Shown here: one piece after another, positions 34,364 to 43,279 of the stretch
How the letters are laid out: each line of letters starts with the position of its first letter
Position numbering within the stretch: the stretch's first letter is position 1
Source of the DNA: an uncultured Sphingomonadales bacterium
GTDB lineage: Bacteria > Pseudomonadota > Alphaproteobacteria > Sphingomonadales > Sphingomonadaceae
Length of the DNA stretch: 64,000 nucleotides
Direction: 5' to 3'
Assembly: GCA_903832325.1 (NCBI GenBank)
Contig: CAILBC010000023.1
Location: 124,001 to 188,000, forward strand
Program-made: the position numbers and the translations under genes
The notes under the pieces: model-generated
Told to the model about the DNA's origin: nothing
The model's input: the letters and a program-made list of their open reading frames with translations, nothing else
Database searches by the model: none

Positions 34364-36538
34364 TCAAAGATCCTTGGAAATGCCGAAGAACACGCCGCGG
34401 CGCGGGCCCCATTGCGGCGCACCAACGCCCACGCCGGTGCCATCGCGGATCTGGTATCGCGCATCGAACAGGTTGGTCACGTCAAAGCGCAGTTCCACCC
34501 CCGGCTTGTCCCATTTGTAGCTCGCGGCAAAGTTCACCTGGGCATAGGCGGGCAAATGTGCGCCATTGGGCACGCTGGTGCCATCGGGCGCGGTCAGCGT
34601 GGCGCGCAGCCCCGAACCATAGATCATGCTCGATCCCAGTTTAAGCCCGCTGAGCGCGCCATCCTTCACCGCATAGCTGATCCCGGCCGATCCGGTGGTC
34701 GTCTGGTCATGATCGACATGGATATAGTGGCTGGCGATAGTGGCCAGATCCGTGGCCGAAAACGAAAACTGGCTGGATTCGATGGCGCGGCCCTGCGCCT
34801 CGGCCACGGCGAAATTGGCATAAGCCAGCCAGGGCCCGCGCTGATAATTGGCATAGATGTTTACCCCGCGCACCCGGCCAAAGGCATAGTTGAACGGGGT
34901 GAGGATGATCGGCGCGCCAAACTGGCCTTCATCGACCATGTGGCGCGACAGGCGGTAATAGCCATCCATCCCGACCGTGAAGCCGGGGGCCAGTTTGCGC
35001 TGCCAGCCGATATCGAAATAGTGCTGGCGTTCGGCACGGGGCACATCGTCGATCAGCGAAAGCGCCGCGCCGCTGGTGCCAACGAACTGCGCCACGCTGG
35101 CGCCCGCCACCAGTTCGAACGGCGGCGGCGAGAAATAGCGGGCATAGCCGATGTGCAGCGTGGTCGGCGCATCGGGCTGCCACACCAGATTGACGCGCGG
35201 GCTGAGTTGGTTTTCGCGGGCATAGGCATCGTAATAATCAAACCGCGCGCCATAATTGACCGTGACTTTGCCCGATAGCTGCCATTCGTCCTGCACATAG
35301 GCGCTAAGCATCACCGCCTGGCGCGTGCCGGCTTCGCCAATCGTGATCGGCGGCGCATCGGCCAGCCCCGCGTCATTGACCGGAAACACCGTCGTCAAGG
35401 TGGAACTGGTGGTGTGGTCATGCTGGACAAAGCCGCCAAACCGCACGGTATGGCCGCCGCCCACGCGCCACGAGGCATCGCCCTGCAACCCCAGGGCAAG
35501 GTCGGTCTTGTCCGCCTGTTGCGCCAGGCCGTTGAACAGCAGTTCGCCCGCGGTGTCGGGCCGATAGATCAGCGCCGACCACCGCGCAAAGGCGCCGATC
35601 TGCAAGGTGAGCGGGCCATTGTCGTGCAGAAAGGCCAATTGCCCGAACCCGGTGCGTTCAACCTGGCGTTCGTTCAGCGCGTCCGACGCAAAACTGGTCT
35701 GGCCATTCACCGGCACCGGCGATGTCGCCACCAGCCCGACCGGGTTCGGGATCTGGAACCACTGGTTCGAATAGCCGCCGACAAAGCTGATCCGGTCGGT
35801 GTTCGACAGGATGCGGTCGAGAAAGGCAAAGCCCTGGAACTGGTCGGTGGCATCGTGCACCGCATTGCGCGACGCATTGACGTTTTCGATGCCCAGCGCG
35901 TCGTGGCGATAATCGGCCGATACGAAATAGTTGGTCTGCCCGGTGGTCCCGCCATATTCGATGCTGGGTTCCACCGTGTCGTGGCTGCCGCCATACAGCG
36001 AAACCTGGCCGCCATTGGCAAAGCCGTTCTTGGTGTGGATATCGATCACGCCCGCGGTGCGCAGGCCATATTGCGCCGGCAGGGCGCCGGTCAGCAGGTC
36101 AAAATGGTCGATCAGCCGGGGGCTGAGCGTCTGGCCGAATACTGCAAGGCCTTCGGGCAGGATCGTGCCGTTGATGCGGTATTGCAGATTGGCATGATCA
36201 TCGCGCACGTGGAACTGGCCGAAACCATCCTGCACCACGCCGGGCAATTGCAGCATGATCTGGTTGAACTGCTGGTTGTCGCCGCCGGGCAAGGCCTGGA
36301 TTGCGGCATTGGTAATGCCGTAGGAATCGGCGCCCAGGCTTTTCTGCACGGCCGAGCGCGCTTCATCGAGCCGCCGCGCGGTCACCACGATCGGCGCGTC
36401 CTTGGCCTTTTGCGCATCGTCGGCGTTCGCAGCCGCATCGGCACTGTCGGCGGCGCGCGCCGGGCAAGGCCCCGCCAGCGCGGCCAGGCAGGCCAACAGC
36501 AGGGGACCGGAAATTCGCGGGGCAACAGACATGATCAT
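34364..36538 (-). CDS. TonB-dependent outer-membrane receptor
   Basis: This 724-aa protein is an outer-membrane gated importer. It has a signal peptide (about 1-31), a possible TonB box at D-A-P-I-V-V-T-A, a plug domain (about 55-165) and a 22-strand barrel ending with an aromatic-rich strand, V-F-F-G-I-S-K-D-L. Starts at 36538 and 36532 are both ATG; a GTG at 36559 is also in frame. It is divergent from a siderophore-interacting reductase gene, so an iron chelate is the likeliest cargo, but there is no substrate-specific motif visible. The upstream region carries a GTGATGTTATAG element that loosely resembles a Zur half-site, so zinc is an alternative. Confidence 0.88.
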   Translation of the reverse strand: MIMSVAPRISGPLLLACLAALAGPCPARAADSADAAANADDAQKAKDAPIVVTARRLDEARSAVQKSLGADSYGITNAAIQALPGGDNQQFNQIMLQLPGVVQDGFGQFHVRDDHANLQYRINGTILPEGLAVFGQTLSPRLIDHFDLLTGALPAQYGLRTAGVIDIHTKNGFANGGQVSLYGGSHDTVEPSIEYGGTTGQTNYFVSADYRHDALGIENVNASRNAVHDATDQFQGFAFLDRILSNTDRISFVGGYSNQWFQIPNPVGLVATSPVPVNGQTSFASDALNERQVERTGFGQLAFLHDNGPLTLQIGAFARWSALIYRPDTAGELLFNGLAQQADKTDLALGLQGDASWRVGGGHTVRFGGFVQHDHTTSSTLTTVFPVNDAGLADAPPITIGEAGTRQAVMLSAYVQDEWQLSGKVTVNYGARFDYYDAYARENQLSPRVNLVWQPDAPTTLHIGYARYFSPPPFELVAGASVAQFVGTSGAALSLIDDVPRAERQHYFDIGWQRKLAPGFTVGMDGYYRLSRHMVDEGQFGAPIILTPFNYAFGRVRGVNIYANYQRGPWLAYANFAVAEAQGRAIESSQFSFSATDLATIASHYIHVDHDQTTTGSAGISYAVKDGALSGLKLGSSMIYGSGLRATLTAPDGTSVPNGAHLPAYAQVNFAASYKWDKPGVELRFDVTNLFDARYQIRDGTGVGVGAPQWGPRRGVFFGISKDL

Positions 36539-36716
36539 CCGATTGGCAAGAGGTCGCACAGTGTGGGGGGCGCGGTCAGGCGATGGCCTGCTCCATATGT
36601 GATGTTATAGTGTACCACAAGCATCGAAACATGACCATTTCGTCAACATTTTCCACGTGATCGACACCGGGCGGCGGGTTGGGCGCCCTGTTCGCACGCA
36701 GGGTCCCGACCTTTCC

Positions 36717-36760
36717 AAGATATATCTTTTCCCTTGCGCATAGTCCCGCTACGATATATC
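36717..36760. promoter_or_regulatory. Paired AT-rich palindromes ahead of the siderophore-interacting gene
   Basis: A perfect 12-base palindrome AAGATATATCTT (36717-36728) and a second GATATATC (36753-36760) lie 34 bases apart, with the second ending 46 bases before the ATG. They stand out sharply in a GC-rich genome. In E. coli the homologous reductase gene yqjH is repressed by the PadR-type regulator YqjI. A similar dimeric regulator is plausible here, although no padR gene is in the window. Confidence 0.5.
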
Positions 36761-36806
36761 TCAGACACACATAAAACGATCATGCTGTTGCATCCAAGGA
36801 TCCCCG

Positions 36807-37559
36807 ATGTCCCGCCACCAGATCACCCGCCTGCGCCATGAAACCCGCCGCCGCACGCTGCGCGTTGCTGCGATCGAGCATCTGGGCGCCCACATGCGGC
36901 GCATGGTGTTTACCGCACCTGAACTTCACGATTTCGTCAGCGCCGGGTTTGACGATCATATCAAACTGTTTTTCCCCGGCGAAGACGGCACCACGGTGAT
37001 GCGCGATTTCACCCCGCGCCGGTTCGACCCTGCCGCGCAAAGCCTGACGATCGATTTCGCGCTCCACGATGCAGGGCCCGCCACGCAATGGGCCGCCGCC
37101 GCGCGCGTGGGCGACAGGCTGGATATCGGCGGCCCGCGCGGTTCGGCGGTAATCCCGGATGATTTCGACTGGTACCTGCTGATCGGCGATGAAAGCGCGC
37201 TGCCCGCGATCGGCCGCCGGGTGGAGGAATTGCGCCCCGCGGTGCCGGTGATCACGCTGGCGCTGGTAGAAACGGCGGGTGACGAACAGCGCTTTGTCAC
37301 CGCGGCGCAGTGGCAGGGCCACTGGGTTTACCGCAGCGAAAACCGCGGTGATGATGCCGGCGTGTTGATCGCCGCACTGGGTGCAATTGCGCTGCCGGCG
37401 GGTGAAGGCTTTGTGTGGATCGCCGCCGAATCGACCGTGGCGCGGGCGCTGCGCGCGCATGTGATCGACACGATCGGCCACCCGCGCGAATGGACCAAGG
37501 CGGCCGGATACTGGACCATGGGCCTGGCCGACGCGGCGGACAAATCGATCGACGGGTGA
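36807..37559 (+). CDS. Siderophore-interacting protein (FAD/NAD(P)H ferric reductase family)
   Basis: This 250-aa cytoplasmic flavoprotein of the SIP/ViuB/YqjH family reduces imported ferric siderophores. Motifs: an N-terminal FAD-binding domain with M-R-D-F-T-P-R-R-F, then D-W-Y-L-L-I-G-D-E-S-A-L-P-A-I-G and a C-terminal region W-I-A-A-E-S-T-V-A-R-A-L-R. Length is normal. Divergent from the TonB-dependent receptor with a 268-base spacer that holds two AT-rich palindromes; the two genes may form an uptake-and-release pair (inference). Confidence 0.9.
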   Translation: MSRHQITRLRHETRRRTLRVAAIEHLGAHMRRMVFTAPELHDFVSAGFDDHIKLFFPGEDGTTVMRDFTPRRFDPAAQSLTIDFALHDAGPATQWAAAARVGDRLDIGGPRGSAVIPDDFDWYLLIGDESALPAIGRRVEELRPAVPVITLALVETAGDEQRFVTAAQWQGHWVYRSENRGDDAGVLIAALGAIALPAGEGFVWIAAESTVARALRAHVIDTIGHPREWTKAAGYWTMGLADAADKSIDG

Positions 37560-37640
37560 TCACGGCCATGCAGAACACTTGCCCGGGCCGCATTGGCTGC
37601 TAGGTCTGCACCCGAAAACAAGCAGATACGGGCAGACGCG

Positions 37641-39416
37641 ATGAGAATGACCTGGCTAAACGGGACTGGGCGAAACGGATGGTGCAGCACACTGGCAGCC
37701 GGCGCACTGTTGCTGGCGCAGCAGGCAGAGGCGGCATCGCGCGTGCCGGTGGCGGCAGAGCACGGCATGGTGGTCACCGCGCACCGGCTGGCGACGCAGG
37801 CCGGGCTCGATGTGCTGCGCCAGGGGGGCAATGCGGTCGATGCCGCCATCGCGGTGGGCTATGCGCTGGCAGTGACTTTTCCCGAGGCGGGCAATCTGGG
37901 CGGCGGCGGCTTCATGACCGTGCGGCTGGCCGATGGCACCACGCATTTCCTCGATTTTCGCGAAACTGCGCCCGGCGCGGCGCGGCCCGGCATGTATCTG
38001 GATGGCAAAGGCCAGGTGATCCCCGGCCTGTCGGCGCGCGGCTGGCTGGCATCGGGCATTCCCGGCACCGTTGCGGGCATGGAATATGCGCGCGTGCATT
38101 GGGGCACGCGCCCGCGCGCGGCGCTGATGGAGCCGGCAATCCACCTGGCCGGCGATGGCTTCGTGCTCGATCGCGGCGATGCCGAAATGCTCGCCGAAGC
38201 TGCCGACGAACTGGGCAAGGACCCGGCCAGCGCAGCGATTTTCCTCAACGCGGGCAAGCCGTGGAAAGCCGGCGAGCGGCTGGTTCAGGGCGACCTTGCC
38301 CGTTCGCTGCGCCTGATTGCCGATCAGGGTGCCGATGCGGTCTACAAGGGCCCGATCGGCGCGGCGATGGTCGCCGGCAGCGCGCATGGCGGCGGCATTC
38401 TGGCAAAGGCCGATTTCGCACACTATGCCGTGCGCGACATGAAGCCGCTGGAATGCGATTATCGCGGATACCACGTGATTGCCGCGCCGCCGCCCAGTTC
38501 GGGCGGGGTGGTGATCTGCGAAACGCTTGGCATCCTGTCGGGCTATCCCATGGCGCAATGGGGCTGGCATTCGGCCGATGGCACGCATGTGCTGATCGAG
38601 GCGCTGCGCCGCGCCTATCACGATCGCAATGTGCTGCTGGGTGATCCCGATTTCGTCAAAGTGGATACGGCGCGGCTGGTTTCACCGGCCTATGCCGCCA
38701 CCCTGCGCGCGGGCATCACCATGGACAGGGCGACGCCCTCGCTCTCGCTGGGTGGCGTAACCGCGAGCCCCGAAGGCCAGAACACCACGCATTTTTCCAT
38801 CGTCGATGCTGCCGGCAATGCCGTGGCGGTAACGTATACATTGAACGACTGGTTTGGCGCGCATGTCACCGCGCCGGGCACGGGCATCCTGATGAATGAC
38901 GAAATGGACGATTTTTCGGCCAAGCCCGGCGCATCAAACATGTATGGCCTGGTCGAATCCGCCAACAACGCGATTGCGCCGGGCAAGCGCCCGCTTTCCT
39001 CGATGAGCCCGACCCTGGTCACCCGCAATGGTGAACTGGCGCTGGTGATCGGCACGCCGGGGGGCAGCCGCATCCCGACCGGGGTGCTGCAGGTCATGCT
39101 CAATCTGATCGACCACGGCATGACGCTGACCGAGGCGATCGAGGCGCCGCGCATCCACCAGCAATGGCTGCCCGATCAGACCTGGTACGAACGGTTTGCG
39201 CTGTCGCCCGACACCATGGCGATCCTGGCCGCGCGCGGGCAGAAACTGGTCGAACGGCGCCATGGCAACCATAACGCCGCAATTGTCGTGGGCGGGCCGC
39301 GCATTGCCGGCGCAACCCCGCCGCCAGCCGATGACGAAGGCGTGGACATCCCCCCGGCGCGGCTGTTCGGCGCGATCGATCCGCGCCTGCCGATGGGTTC
39401 GGCAGAGGGGTATTGA
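37641..39416 (+). CDS. ggt: Gamma-glutamyltransferase (glutathione hydrolase)
   Basis: This 591-aa periplasmic Ntn-hydrolase cleaves gamma-glutamyl bonds in glutathione. It has a signal peptide (about 1-33), G-G-N-A-V-D-A-A-I-A, the self-processing site before Thr382 in N-T-T-H-F-S-I-V-D (the nucleophile of the small subunit), R-P-L-S-S-M-S-P and G-T-P-G-G-S-R-I-P. Length is usual. The ATG at 37641 is chosen since it gives a normal signal peptide; the frame is open further upstream without a better start. Confidence 0.93.
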   Translation: MRMTWLNGTGRNGWCSTLAAGALLLAQQAEAASRVPVAAEHGMVVTAHRLATQAGLDVLRQGGNAVDAAIAVGYALAVTFPEAGNLGGGGFMTVRLADGTTHFLDFRETAPGAARPGMYLDGKGQVIPGLSARGWLASGIPGTVAGMEYARVHWGTRPRAALMEPAIHLAGDGFVLDRGDAEMLAEAADELGKDPASAAIFLNAGKPWKAGERLVQGDLARSLRLIADQGADAVYKGPIGAAMVAGSAHGGGILAKADFAHYAVRDMKPLECDYRGYHVIAAPPPSSGGVVICETLGILSGYPMAQWGWHSADGTHVLIEALRRAYHDRNVLLGDPDFVKVDTARLVSPAYAATLRAGITMDRATPSLSLGGVTASPEGQNTTHFSIVDAAGNAVAVTYTLNDWFGAHVTAPGTGILMNDEMDDFSAKPGASNMYGLVESANNAIAPGKRPLSSMSPTLVTRNGELALVIGTPGGSRIPTGVLQVMLNLIDHGMTLTEAIEAPRIHQQWLPDQTWYERFALSPDTMAILAARGQKLVERRHGNHNAAIVVGGPRIAGATPPPADDEGVDIPPARLFGAIDPRLPMGSAEGY

Positions 39417-39506
39417 GCGGGGCACCGGGGCAGCGGGGCGCAGGCGGGAAGCCTTGCGCATCCTGCCCCATGGCGTCCGGCGCATGAACCGGCTAAGCTG
39501 ACGCCC

Positions 39507-40709
39507 ATGGCGATGTTGCCGCTTCGACCGACGCCGTTTTTCGGCAACAAGAACCGCGCGTTCTGGCGCCTGCAGTTTCTCGGCTGGGGTGGCGCGCTGT
39601 TGCTGCGCGCGATGTCGAGCCTGGCCAATGCGGTGCCGCTGTCATTCCTGGTGATCGTGATCATTGCCACGATCACCGGATTTTCGCTCTCGCTGATCCT
39701 GTCGGTGATCTATCGCGCGCTGATCAATCGCCGCGCGCTGGTCACCTGGGGGGTGACGGCGGTGGTGCTGGCGATTGCGGTGGGGCTTTATGCCTTTATC
39801 GATTCGTGGGTGGTCAGCCTGTACCGCACCAATGCCGAATCGAGCTTTGCCCAGCTGTTTCTGGGGGTGTTCTATCTTGATCTGACACTGCTCGGCGCGT
39901 GGTCGGCGCTGTATTACGCGATCAATTTCTATATCCAGGTGGAAGAACAGAACGATCAGCTGCTGCAGCTGGAAAACCAGGCGACCAGCGCGCAGCTGGC
40001 CATGCTGCGCTATCAGCTCAATCCGCATTTCCTGTTCAACACGCTCAATTCGATTTCCACGCTGGTGCTGCTGAAACAGACCGAACCGGCCAATGCCATG
40101 CTGTCGCGGCTGTCGGCATTCCTGCGCTATACCCTGATCAACGAGCCGACCGCGCGCGTGACCGTGGCGCAGGAAATCGAAACGCTGAAGCTCTATCTCG
40201 ATATCGAGCGGATGCGGTTTGAAGAACGGCTGCGCACCCGGTTCGATATCGAACCCGAAGCGTGCGACGCGCTGATGCCTTCGCTGCTGCTGCAGCCGCT
40301 GGTGGAAAATGCGATCAAATATGCCGTCAGCCCGCTGGAAGAAGGTGCCGAGATCACCATCCATGCCGATGTGATCGGCACTGTGCTGCGCATCGTGATT
40401 TCCGATACCGGCCCGGGCCTGCCACCCGGGATTGATCCGGCCGACCTGTTCGGCGCCAATTTCGATGCCAATCCGTCGTTCCCGCGCGCGCCGGGGGCGG
40501 TTTCCACCGGCGTGGGCCTTGCCAATATCCGCGATCGGCTGGGCCAGGCTTATGGCGAAAGCCAGCGGTTCGACATCATGACCGGCCCCGAAGGCGGGGC
40601 GGTGGTCACGATCGAGCTGCCGTTCGAAGCGCGCCCCGCGGTTCAGCCCGCATCCGCACCCGCTCCACGATCCGTTCAGCAACCGCTAAACCCGGCCGTC
40701 GCAGGCTAG
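39507..40709 (+). CDS. LytS/YehU-type sensor histidine kinase
   Basis: This 400-aa membrane kinase has four N-terminal transmembrane segments (about 25-140), a short coiled linker (E-E-Q-N-D-Q-L-L-Q-L-E-N), and the His_kinase domain. The phospho-acceptor is His174 in N-P-H-F-L-F-N, the N-box is V-E-N-A-I-K-Y, and S-D-T-G-P-G-L completes the ATPase. No periplasmic sensor domain is evident. The next gene, 30 bases on, is its LytTR response regulator. The tail after 370 is Pro/Ala-rich. Confidence 0.92.
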   Translation: MAMLPLRPTPFFGNKNRAFWRLQFLGWGGALLLRAMSSLANAVPLSFLVIVIIATITGFSLSLILSVIYRALINRRALVTWGVTAVVLAIAVGLYAFIDSWVVSLYRTNAESSFAQLFLGVFYLDLTLLGAWSALYYAINFYIQVEEQNDQLLQLENQATSAQLAMLRYQLNPHFLFNTLNSISTLVLLKQTEPANAMLSRLSAFLRYTLINEPTARVTVAQEIETLKLYLDIERMRFEERLRTRFDIEPEACDALMPSLLLQPLVENAIKYAVSPLEEGAEITIHADVIGTVLRIVISDTGPGLPPGIDPADLFGANFDANPSFPRAPGAVSTGVGLANIRDRLGQAYGESQRFDIMTGPEGGAVVTIELPFEARPAVQPASAPAPRSVQQPLNPAVAG

Positions 40710-40739
40710 GTCGCCCTACCTTCTGCACAAGGAACCGCC

Positions 40740-41537
40740 ATGACCATCCGCACGATCCTTGTCGACGATGAAAAACTGGCCATCCAGGGCCTGCAACTGC
40801 GCCTGGCCGCCTTTCCCGATGTCGAAATCATCGACACATGCGCCAATGGGCGCGAAGCGATCCGCAAGATCAAGACCGAAAAACCCGATCTGGTGTTCCT
40901 CGATATCCAGATGCCCGGCTTTGACGGGTTCAGCGTGGTGAAAGGGGTGATGGAAATCGACCCGCCGCTGTTCGTGTTCGTGACGGCCTATTCCGAACAC
41001 GCGCTGAAAGCGTTTGAGGCCAATGCGGTCGATTACCTGCTGAAACCGGTCGATCAGGACCGGCTGGCCGATGCGCTGGACCGCGCACGCACCCGCCTCG
41101 CTGAAAAGCGCGGGCTGGAAGAAGTCGAAAAGCTGAAAACCGTGCTGGCCGAAGTTGCCCCCGGCGCGATGCCCGATATGGATGAGGATAGCGAACCGGC
41201 CGCCGGCCGCTTTGAAAAGCTGATCAACATCAAGGATCGCGGCCAGATATTCCGCGTCGATGTCGATTCGATCGAACGCATCGAGGCGGCGGGCGATTAC
41301 ATGTGCATCTATACCGGCGACAATTCGCTGATCCTGCGCGAAACGATGAAAGACCTTGAACGCCGGCTGGACCCGCGCGTGTTCCAGCGCGTCCACCGGT
41401 CAAAAATCGTCAATCTCGATCTGGTCCGGCAGGTGCGCCCCCACACCAACGGCGAATGCTTTCTGGTGCTGCAATCGGGCGCCGAAGTGAAAGTCAGCCG
41501 GTCCTACCGCGATGTGGTGGCGCGCTTCGTGCATTGA
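40740..41537 (+). CDS. LytTR-family response regulator
   Basis: This 265-aa regulator has an N-terminal receiver domain (1-120) with acidic residues at V-D-D-E and the phosphoacceptor Asp55 in F-L-D-I-Q-M-P. K-P in the L-L-K-P-V-D loop is conserved. A C-terminal LytTR DNA-binding domain (about 160-265) includes I-E-R-I-E-A-A-G-D-Y and R-V-H-R-S-K-I-V-N. AAGGA precedes the ATG. Paired with the upstream kinase; the targets are unknown. Confidence 0.93.
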   Translation: MTIRTILVDDEKLAIQGLQLRLAAFPDVEIIDTCANGREAIRKIKTEKPDLVFLDIQMPGFDGFSVVKGVMEIDPPLFVFVTAYSEHALKAFEANAVDYLLKPVDQDRLADALDRARTRLAEKRGLEEVEKLKTVLAEVAPGAMPDMDEDSEPAAGRFEKLINIKDRGQIFRVDVDSIERIEAAGDYMCIYTGDNSLILRETMKDLERRLDPRVFQRVHRSKIVNLDLVRQVRPHTNGECFLVLQSGAEVKVSRSYRDVVARFVH

Positions 41538-41560
41538 GGCCATTGCGCCCTGTTTTGATC

Positions 41561-41580
41561 ATTCCCGCGCAGGCGGGAAT
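41561..41580. repeat. Palindromic intergenic element
   Basis: ATTCCCGC-GCAG-GCGGGAAT forms a perfect 8-base hairpin, followed by CCAG. It is of the short GC-rich REP-like type often seen between genes in alphaproteobacteria. It follows the response-regulator stop by 23 bases and may serve as a terminator for the two-component operon, although it lacks a T-run. Confidence 0.65.
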
Positions 41581-41639
41581 CCAGTAGCCGGGGCGGGATG
41601 CGCACGGCGCCTGCGCCTGATAATTCGTACGAGGAAACC

Positions 41640-42527
41640 ATGGCGACGGTTGAAGACAAGCACCGTGACACATTCACCCTGCCAGGTTTTGACCTGCACA
41701 CCTTTGTCGCGCGCACGCTGGCCGAGGATCTGGGCGAGGGGCTGCCGGGCGGCGGGCGCGATGTGACCAGTGACAGCGTGATTCCCGCAGACGCCCGCTT
41801 TGCCGGGGTGATGGACAGCCGCGATGCGGTCAGCGTGTGCGGGCTGCCGATTGCCGCCGCGTTCTTTCGCGCGCTCGATCCGGCCGTGGAGATCGAAATG
41901 CTGGTGGATGAAGGCGCGCACGTTGCGCCGGGCACCGCGCTGATGCGCCTGGCCGGATCGGCACGCGCGCTGCTGACCGCCGAACGCAGCGCGCTGAACA
42001 CCGTGCAGCATCTGACCGGGATCGCCACGCTGACCCGCAGCTATGTCGATGCGATGGGCGATAGGCGCGCGCGGCTGCTCGATACGCGAAAGACCATTCC
42101 GGGCCTGCGCGTGCTGGAAAAATACGCGGTGCGCACCGGCGGCGGGCATAACCACCGCATGGGCCTGTATGATGCGGCAATGATCAAGGACAACCACGTG
42201 GCCGTGGCGGGCGGCGTGGCCGAGGCGGTGCGCCGCGCACTGGCCGCCGGCGTGCGCGAGGTGATCTGCGAAGTCGATGCGATCGACCAGATCGAACCCG
42301 CGCTGGCCGCGGGCGCCACGCGCCTGCTGCTTGACAACATGGGGCCGCCGATGCTGCGCGCCGCGCTGGCGCTGGTGGCGGGGCGCGTGCCGTGCGAAGC
42401 CTCGGGCGGGGTGCGGCTGGATACGATCGCCGCGATTGCTGCCACCGGGGTCGATTACATTTCGGTCGGCCGCCTGACGCAAAGCGCGCCTGCGGCCGAT
42501 ATCGGGCTGGATTTCACGCCATTATGA
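41640..42527 (+). CDS. nadC: Nicotinate-nucleotide pyrophosphorylase (quinolinate phosphoribosyltransferase)
   Basis: This 295-aa enzyme converts quinolinate and PRPP to nicotinate mononucleotide in NAD synthesis. Type II PRTase motifs: G-G-R-D-V-T-S-D, S-A-L-N-T-V-Q-H-L-T-G-I-A-T, D-T-R-K-T-I-P-G-L-R, K-Y-A-V-R-T-G-G-G-H-N-H-R, and the K-D-N-H loop. The ATG at 41640 has GAGGA upstream. nadA and nadB are not in the window. Coupled by four bases to the RNase T2 gene, a chance pairing as far as is known. Confidence 0.96.
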   Translation: MATVEDKHRDTFTLPGFDLHTFVARTLAEDLGEGLPGGGRDVTSDSVIPADARFAGVMDSRDAVSVCGLPIAAAFFRALDPAVEIEMLVDEGAHVAPGTALMRLAGSARALLTAERSALNTVQHLTGIATLTRSYVDAMGDRRARLLDTRKTIPGLRVLEKYAVRTGGGHNHRMGLYDAAMIKDNHVAVAGGVAEAVRRALAAGVREVICEVDAIDQIEPALAAGATRLLLDNMGPPMLRAALALVAGRVPCEASGGVRLDTIAAIAATGVDYISVGRLTQSAPAADIGLDFTPL

Positions 42528-43279
42528 TCGCGTGGCCGATCCTGCGCGCCCTTCCCCTGTTCGCGCTCGCGCTGGGCTTTGCGCCCGCCGCAATCGCGCA
42601 AACCGCCGCCTGCACCCTGCCCGAACGCGCGCCCGCGCCGCCGCCCGCTGTGCCCGATGGCCCGGTGCGCGTGCTGCCGATCGCCAGCTACACCCTGGCG
42701 ATCACCTGGGCGCCCGAATTCTGCGCCACGCACGGTGCCGATCCGGCTGCGGCGGCCGAATGCAGCGGCGCGGCGGCCCGTTTCGGCTTTGCGCTGCATG
42801 GCCTGTGGCCCGATGCCGCGCCCGAAAACGGCAAGGCGACCTGGCCGCAATGGTGCCCGGCAAAGCCGCCGGCCACCGCGCAAGTGCCCGCCGCCGTGGT
42901 GCGTTCGATGCTGTGCACCACGCCTTCGCCCAGCCTGATTGCACACGAATGGGCCAAGCACGGCACTTGCATGGCGGCCAGCCCGCAGCTCTATTTTGCG
43001 CAAAGCCGCGCGCTGTTCAACGCGCTGCACTTTCCCGACATGGCGGCGCTGGCACGGCGCACGGACCTGACCGCGGGCGATTTGCGCCGTGCCTTTGCCA
43101 GCGCCAATCCACGCTATCCGCTGACCGCGATCGGCCTGATGCTGCGCAATGGCGCCACGCTGCAGGAAGTGCATCTGTGCCACGATCGCCGGCTGCGTCC
43201 GGCCCCTTGTGCCCTGCCCGACGTGGCGGACGCGGCGCCGCTGCGGATTACGCTGCTTCCGCGCTCAGCCAGTCGATGA
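42524..43279 (+). CDS. Ribonuclease T2 family protein, exported
   Basis: This 251-aa protein has a signal peptide (about 1-24, ending A-I-A-Q) and both catalytic sequences of RNase T2: F-A-L-H-G-L-W-P (His92) and H-E-W-A-K-H-G-T-C (Glu142, Lys145, His146). It cleaves RNA through a 2',3'-cyclic phosphate. In the periplasm or medium it could release nucleotides as a phosphate source, which would suit the window's phosphate-scavenging theme (inference). Its last 32 bases overlap the end of the opposing LysR gene. Confidence 0.92.
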   Translation: MIAWPILRALPLFALALGFAPAAIAQTAACTLPERAPAPPPAVPDGPVRVLPIASYTLAITWAPEFCATHGADPAAAAECSGAAARFGFALHGLWPDAAPENGKATWPQWCPAKPPATAQVPAAVVRSMLCTTPSPSLIAHEWAKHGTCMAASPQLYFAQSRALFNALHFPDMAALARRTDLTAGDLRRAFASANPRYPLTAIGLMLRNGATLQEVHLCHDRRLRPAPCALPDVADAAPLRITLLPRSASR

